A stretch of 15,851 bases of DNA from an uncultured Muribaculaceae bacterium (GTDB lineage: Bacteria; Bacteroidota; Bacteroidia; Bacteroidales; Muribaculaceae). This document shows positions 14,103-15,851 of the stretch, piece by piece (position 1 is the stretch's first letter; the number at the start of each line of letters is the position of its first letter). Both the position numbers and the translations under genes were made by a program. The DNA is taken from assembly GCA_910578305.1 (NCBI GenBank), contig CAJTQH010000053.1, positions 1-15,851 on the forward strand, in the 5' to 3' direction. Below the pieces are notes generated by a model, which was given only the letters and a program-made list of their open reading frames with translations, made no database searches and was not told the DNA's origin.

Positions 14103-14978
14103 TCAGATACGGTCGAGGACGGTGCCGATGAGATCGTGGATGGCGGTCTTGTAGTTGGGTGTGGCTTCGTGCTGCATACGGTTGGCTATAATAGAGCATA
14201 CGGTCATTGCCTTATGCCCCATCAGTCGGGCAAGTCCTTGTAGCGGGGCCGACTCCATTTCGTAGTTGGTGACCTTTCGGCCATTGTGGCGGAACTCCTC
14301 GATGCGTCGGTTGAGATCGGGATTGGCCAGTGGCAGTCGCAGTTCACGTCCTTGCGGTCCGTAAAATCCTACCGCTGAGATGGTGTTGCCTCTAACCATG
14401 TCATCGCGACCGATTATGTCGACCAGGTGTTCGTCGGCATTTACCACATACGGCTTTGCCCACAGCGGATTCCAGCCTACGGATTCGCAGAATGCGTGCT
14501 CGAAATCAAGGTCGGCCACTGTGTCGCGGCCGGCGTAGTAGTTGAGCACTCCGTCGAATCCTATGGCCTTTTCGGCTATCACGGGTGTGCCGAGTTTGAG
14601 TTCGGGTTGCAAAGCGCCGGATGTGCCTATGCGCACCATGGTGAGTGTGCGGTGGGTGTCGCGCACCTCGCGTGTGGTGAAGTCGACGTTGGCAAGTGCG
14701 TCGAGCTCGTTGATCACGATGTCGATGTTGTCGGGACCTATGCCGTGGCTCAGACACATGATCGGTTTACCCTGATAGGTGCCTCCGATGGTGTGAAATT
14801 CGCGTGAGGATACTTCAAATGTCCGTGAGTCGAAAAACGACGCTACCATGTCGACGCGTCCGGGATCGCCTACGAGGATAATGCGGTCGGTGAGCTGCTC
14901 GGGCAGCAGGTGCAGGTGGAATACTGAGCCGTCGGCATTGATGATGAGTTCTGACGGTGCTATTGTCTTCTTTTCCAT
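14103..14978 (-). CDS. Nucleoside phosphorylase, uridine phosphorylase family, 291 aa
   Basis: Phosphorolyses a nucleoside to free base and (deoxy)ribose-1-phosphate in the cytoplasm, for pyrimidine salvage. PNP_UDP-fold motifs are present: ILVGDPGRVDMVA (34-46, phosphate loop), SHGIGPDNIDIVINEL, MVRIGTSGALQPELKLGTPV (phosphate and pocket) and NYEMESAPLQGLA (ribose/base contact, with the hallmark Met-Glu). It resembles Udp more than PNP or AMN, but it is longer than E. coli Udp (about 253 aa), so the exact substrate is uncertain. It begins 70 bases after the dprA stop on the same strand with no promoter consensus between them, suggesting co-transcription. The B3/4 gene faces it from the other side. 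Confidence 0.9.
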   Translation of the reverse strand: MEKKTIAPSELIINADGSVFHLHLLPEQLTDRIILVGDPGRVDMVASFFDSRTFEVSSREFHTIGGTYQGKPIMCLSHGIGPDNIDIVINELDALANVDFTTREVRDTHRTLTMVRIGTSGALQPELKLGTPVIAEKAIGFDGVLNYYAGRDTVADLDFEHAFCESVGWNPLWAKPYVVNADEHLVDIIGRDDMVRGNTISAVGFYGPQGRELRLPLANPDLNRRIEEFRHNGRKVTNYEMESAPLQGLARLMGHKAMTVCSIIANRMQHEATPNYKTAIHDLIGTVLDRI

Positions 14979-15048
14979 GCGGTATCTTGAATTTTGGGTT
15001 ATGATGCTGATAGTAAAACAATGAAAGGGGCTGAAATGTTAGCCGCAT

Positions 15049-15851
15049 TCAGGCGAGGCGGTATTTGCCTCCGGGGTATGTGAGGACGAGTCCGCGGAAC
15101 TCCATGTCGATGAGTAGCGACATCATGCGTCCTACGGTGATGCCCGTGGCTATGGTGAGTTGGTTGAGCTGTGCTTCGCCGTGTTCTGTGAGATAGTCCA
15201 CTACGGCCTGCTGCTCTGGAGTCAGTTCGTCAAACAGCGATGGCTGAGTGTTTTCGATCGTTTTTTCCGGCCAACGCATGGCGTGGAGAATGTCACCTGC
15301 ATTTTCCACGAGAGCGGCCACGTTGTTGGCGATAAGATGGTTGCATCCGGCACTGTATCTGTCGGAGGTGCGTCCGGGCAGAGCGAACACGTCGCGGTTA
15401 TATCCAGATGCGAGTCCGGCAGTGATCAATGCTCCGCCTTTGGATGCCGATTCGGCTACTACCACGCAGTCGCACATCGCGGCGACGATGCGGTTGCGCG
15501 CTACAAAGTTGCCTTTGTGCACGGCCGCCGATGCGCCGTATTCGGTGATGAGCATTCCTCCGGAGCGAGCAATGCCGGCGGCCAGAGAGCGGTGTTGCGA
15601 GGGGTAGATCATGTTGAGTCCGTGAGCCAGTACCCCCACAGTGGGTATGCCGCAGCGCAGGGCGGCGGAGTGTGCGGCCGCGTCGATGCCGAATGCCAGA
15701 CCGCTGACAACAGTGAGGGGCTCGGCCATAGTCTGCGACAGATCGTCGATGAGGCGGTTGACGAAGTCAATGCCATAGGGCGTGGCATGACGTGTGCCTA
15801 CGACGGATATCATGCGTCCGGCATTGAGATCGCAGTTGCCGAGTGTGTACA
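15049..15851 (-). CDS. dprA: DNA-processing protein DprA, 5' end off window
   Basis: DprA (Smf) binds incoming single-stranded DNA during natural transformation and loads RecA. The frame is open to the right edge; the visible part starts YTLGNCDLNAGRMISVVGTRHA, so the in-frame ATG at 15813 is internal and the N-terminus is missing. The Rossmann-like core shows VVGTRHATPYG, VSGLAFGIDAAAHSAAL, VGVLAHGLNMIYPSQH, SGGMLITEYG, FVARNRIVAAM, ESASKGGALITAGLA and FALPG. A C-terminal winged-helix domain (about the last 60 residues, QLNQLTIATGITVGRMMSLL and a GKYRLA end) completes it. About 266 residues are visible, against roughly 370 for full-length Bacteroidetes DprA. Its role in Bacteroidetes, where competence is poorly known, is uncertain. 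Confidence 0.95.
   Translation of the reverse strand, partial: YTLGNCDLNAGRMISVVGTRHATPYGIDFVNRLIDDLSQTMAEPLTVVSGLAFGIDAAAHSAALRCGIPTVGVLAHGLNMIYPSQHRSLAAGIARSGGMLITEYGASAAVHKGNFVARNRIVAAMCDCVVVAESASKGGALITAGLASGYNRDVFALPGRTSDRYSAGCNHLIANNVAALVENAGDILHAMRWPEKTIENTQPSLFDELTPEQQAVVDYLTEHGEAQLNQLTIATGITVGRMMSLLIDMEFRGLVLTYPGGKYRLA

Overview
The window looks like chromosomal DNA from a member of the Bacteroidales. The evidence is the Bacteroidetes-type promoter signals (-7 TAnnTTTG, with a -33 TTTG about 20 bases upstream in the best cases), the absence of obvious Shine-Dalgarno sequences, the ribosomal cluster rplM-rpsI-rpsB-tsf, and protein sequences that read like Bacteroides and Muribaculaceae homologues. 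A Muribaculaceae-like gut bacterium is my best guess, but it is only an inference.

Left third (1-7335, all minus strand): a tightly packed operon of six genes. In transcription order they are an SPFH/YdjI-like protein with a SHOCT tail, two zinc-ribbon membrane proteins, a related membrane protein without the ribbon, a large HerA/DUF87-type ATPase, and an extremely acidic protein made of 21-residue tandem repeats that runs off the left edge. Neighbouring genes overlap by 4-8 bases at four of five junctions and are 22 bases apart at the other, so the proteins are probably made together. The layout suggests a membrane-anchored scaffold (SPFH plus three double-pass proteins) coupled to a hexameric motor. 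I do not recognise it as a named system, and it is the most interesting part of the window.

Middle (7336-8957): a C-poor, G/T-rich spacer of about 500 bases, then a plus-strand DeoR/GlpR-type regulator with no visible sugar-catabolism target nearby, then a second spacer ending in a strong terminator for tsf.

Translation cluster (8959-11961, minus strand): a clear promoter and a structured leader precede rplM, which starts with GTG. rpsI, rpsB and tsf follow. A second hairpin sits in the rpsI-rpsB gap. Both structured regions are candidates for ribosomal-protein autoregulation.

Right third (11998-15851): a multi-pass HGSNAT/DUF5009-like acyltransferase (minus) and a free-standing B3/4-domain protein (plus) are transcribed divergently from interleaved promoters. 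A strong 10-bp hairpin separates the B3/4 gene from a convergent nucleoside phosphorylase of the uridine phosphorylase family. Just upstream of the phosphorylase, on the same strand, is dprA, which is cut by the right edge.
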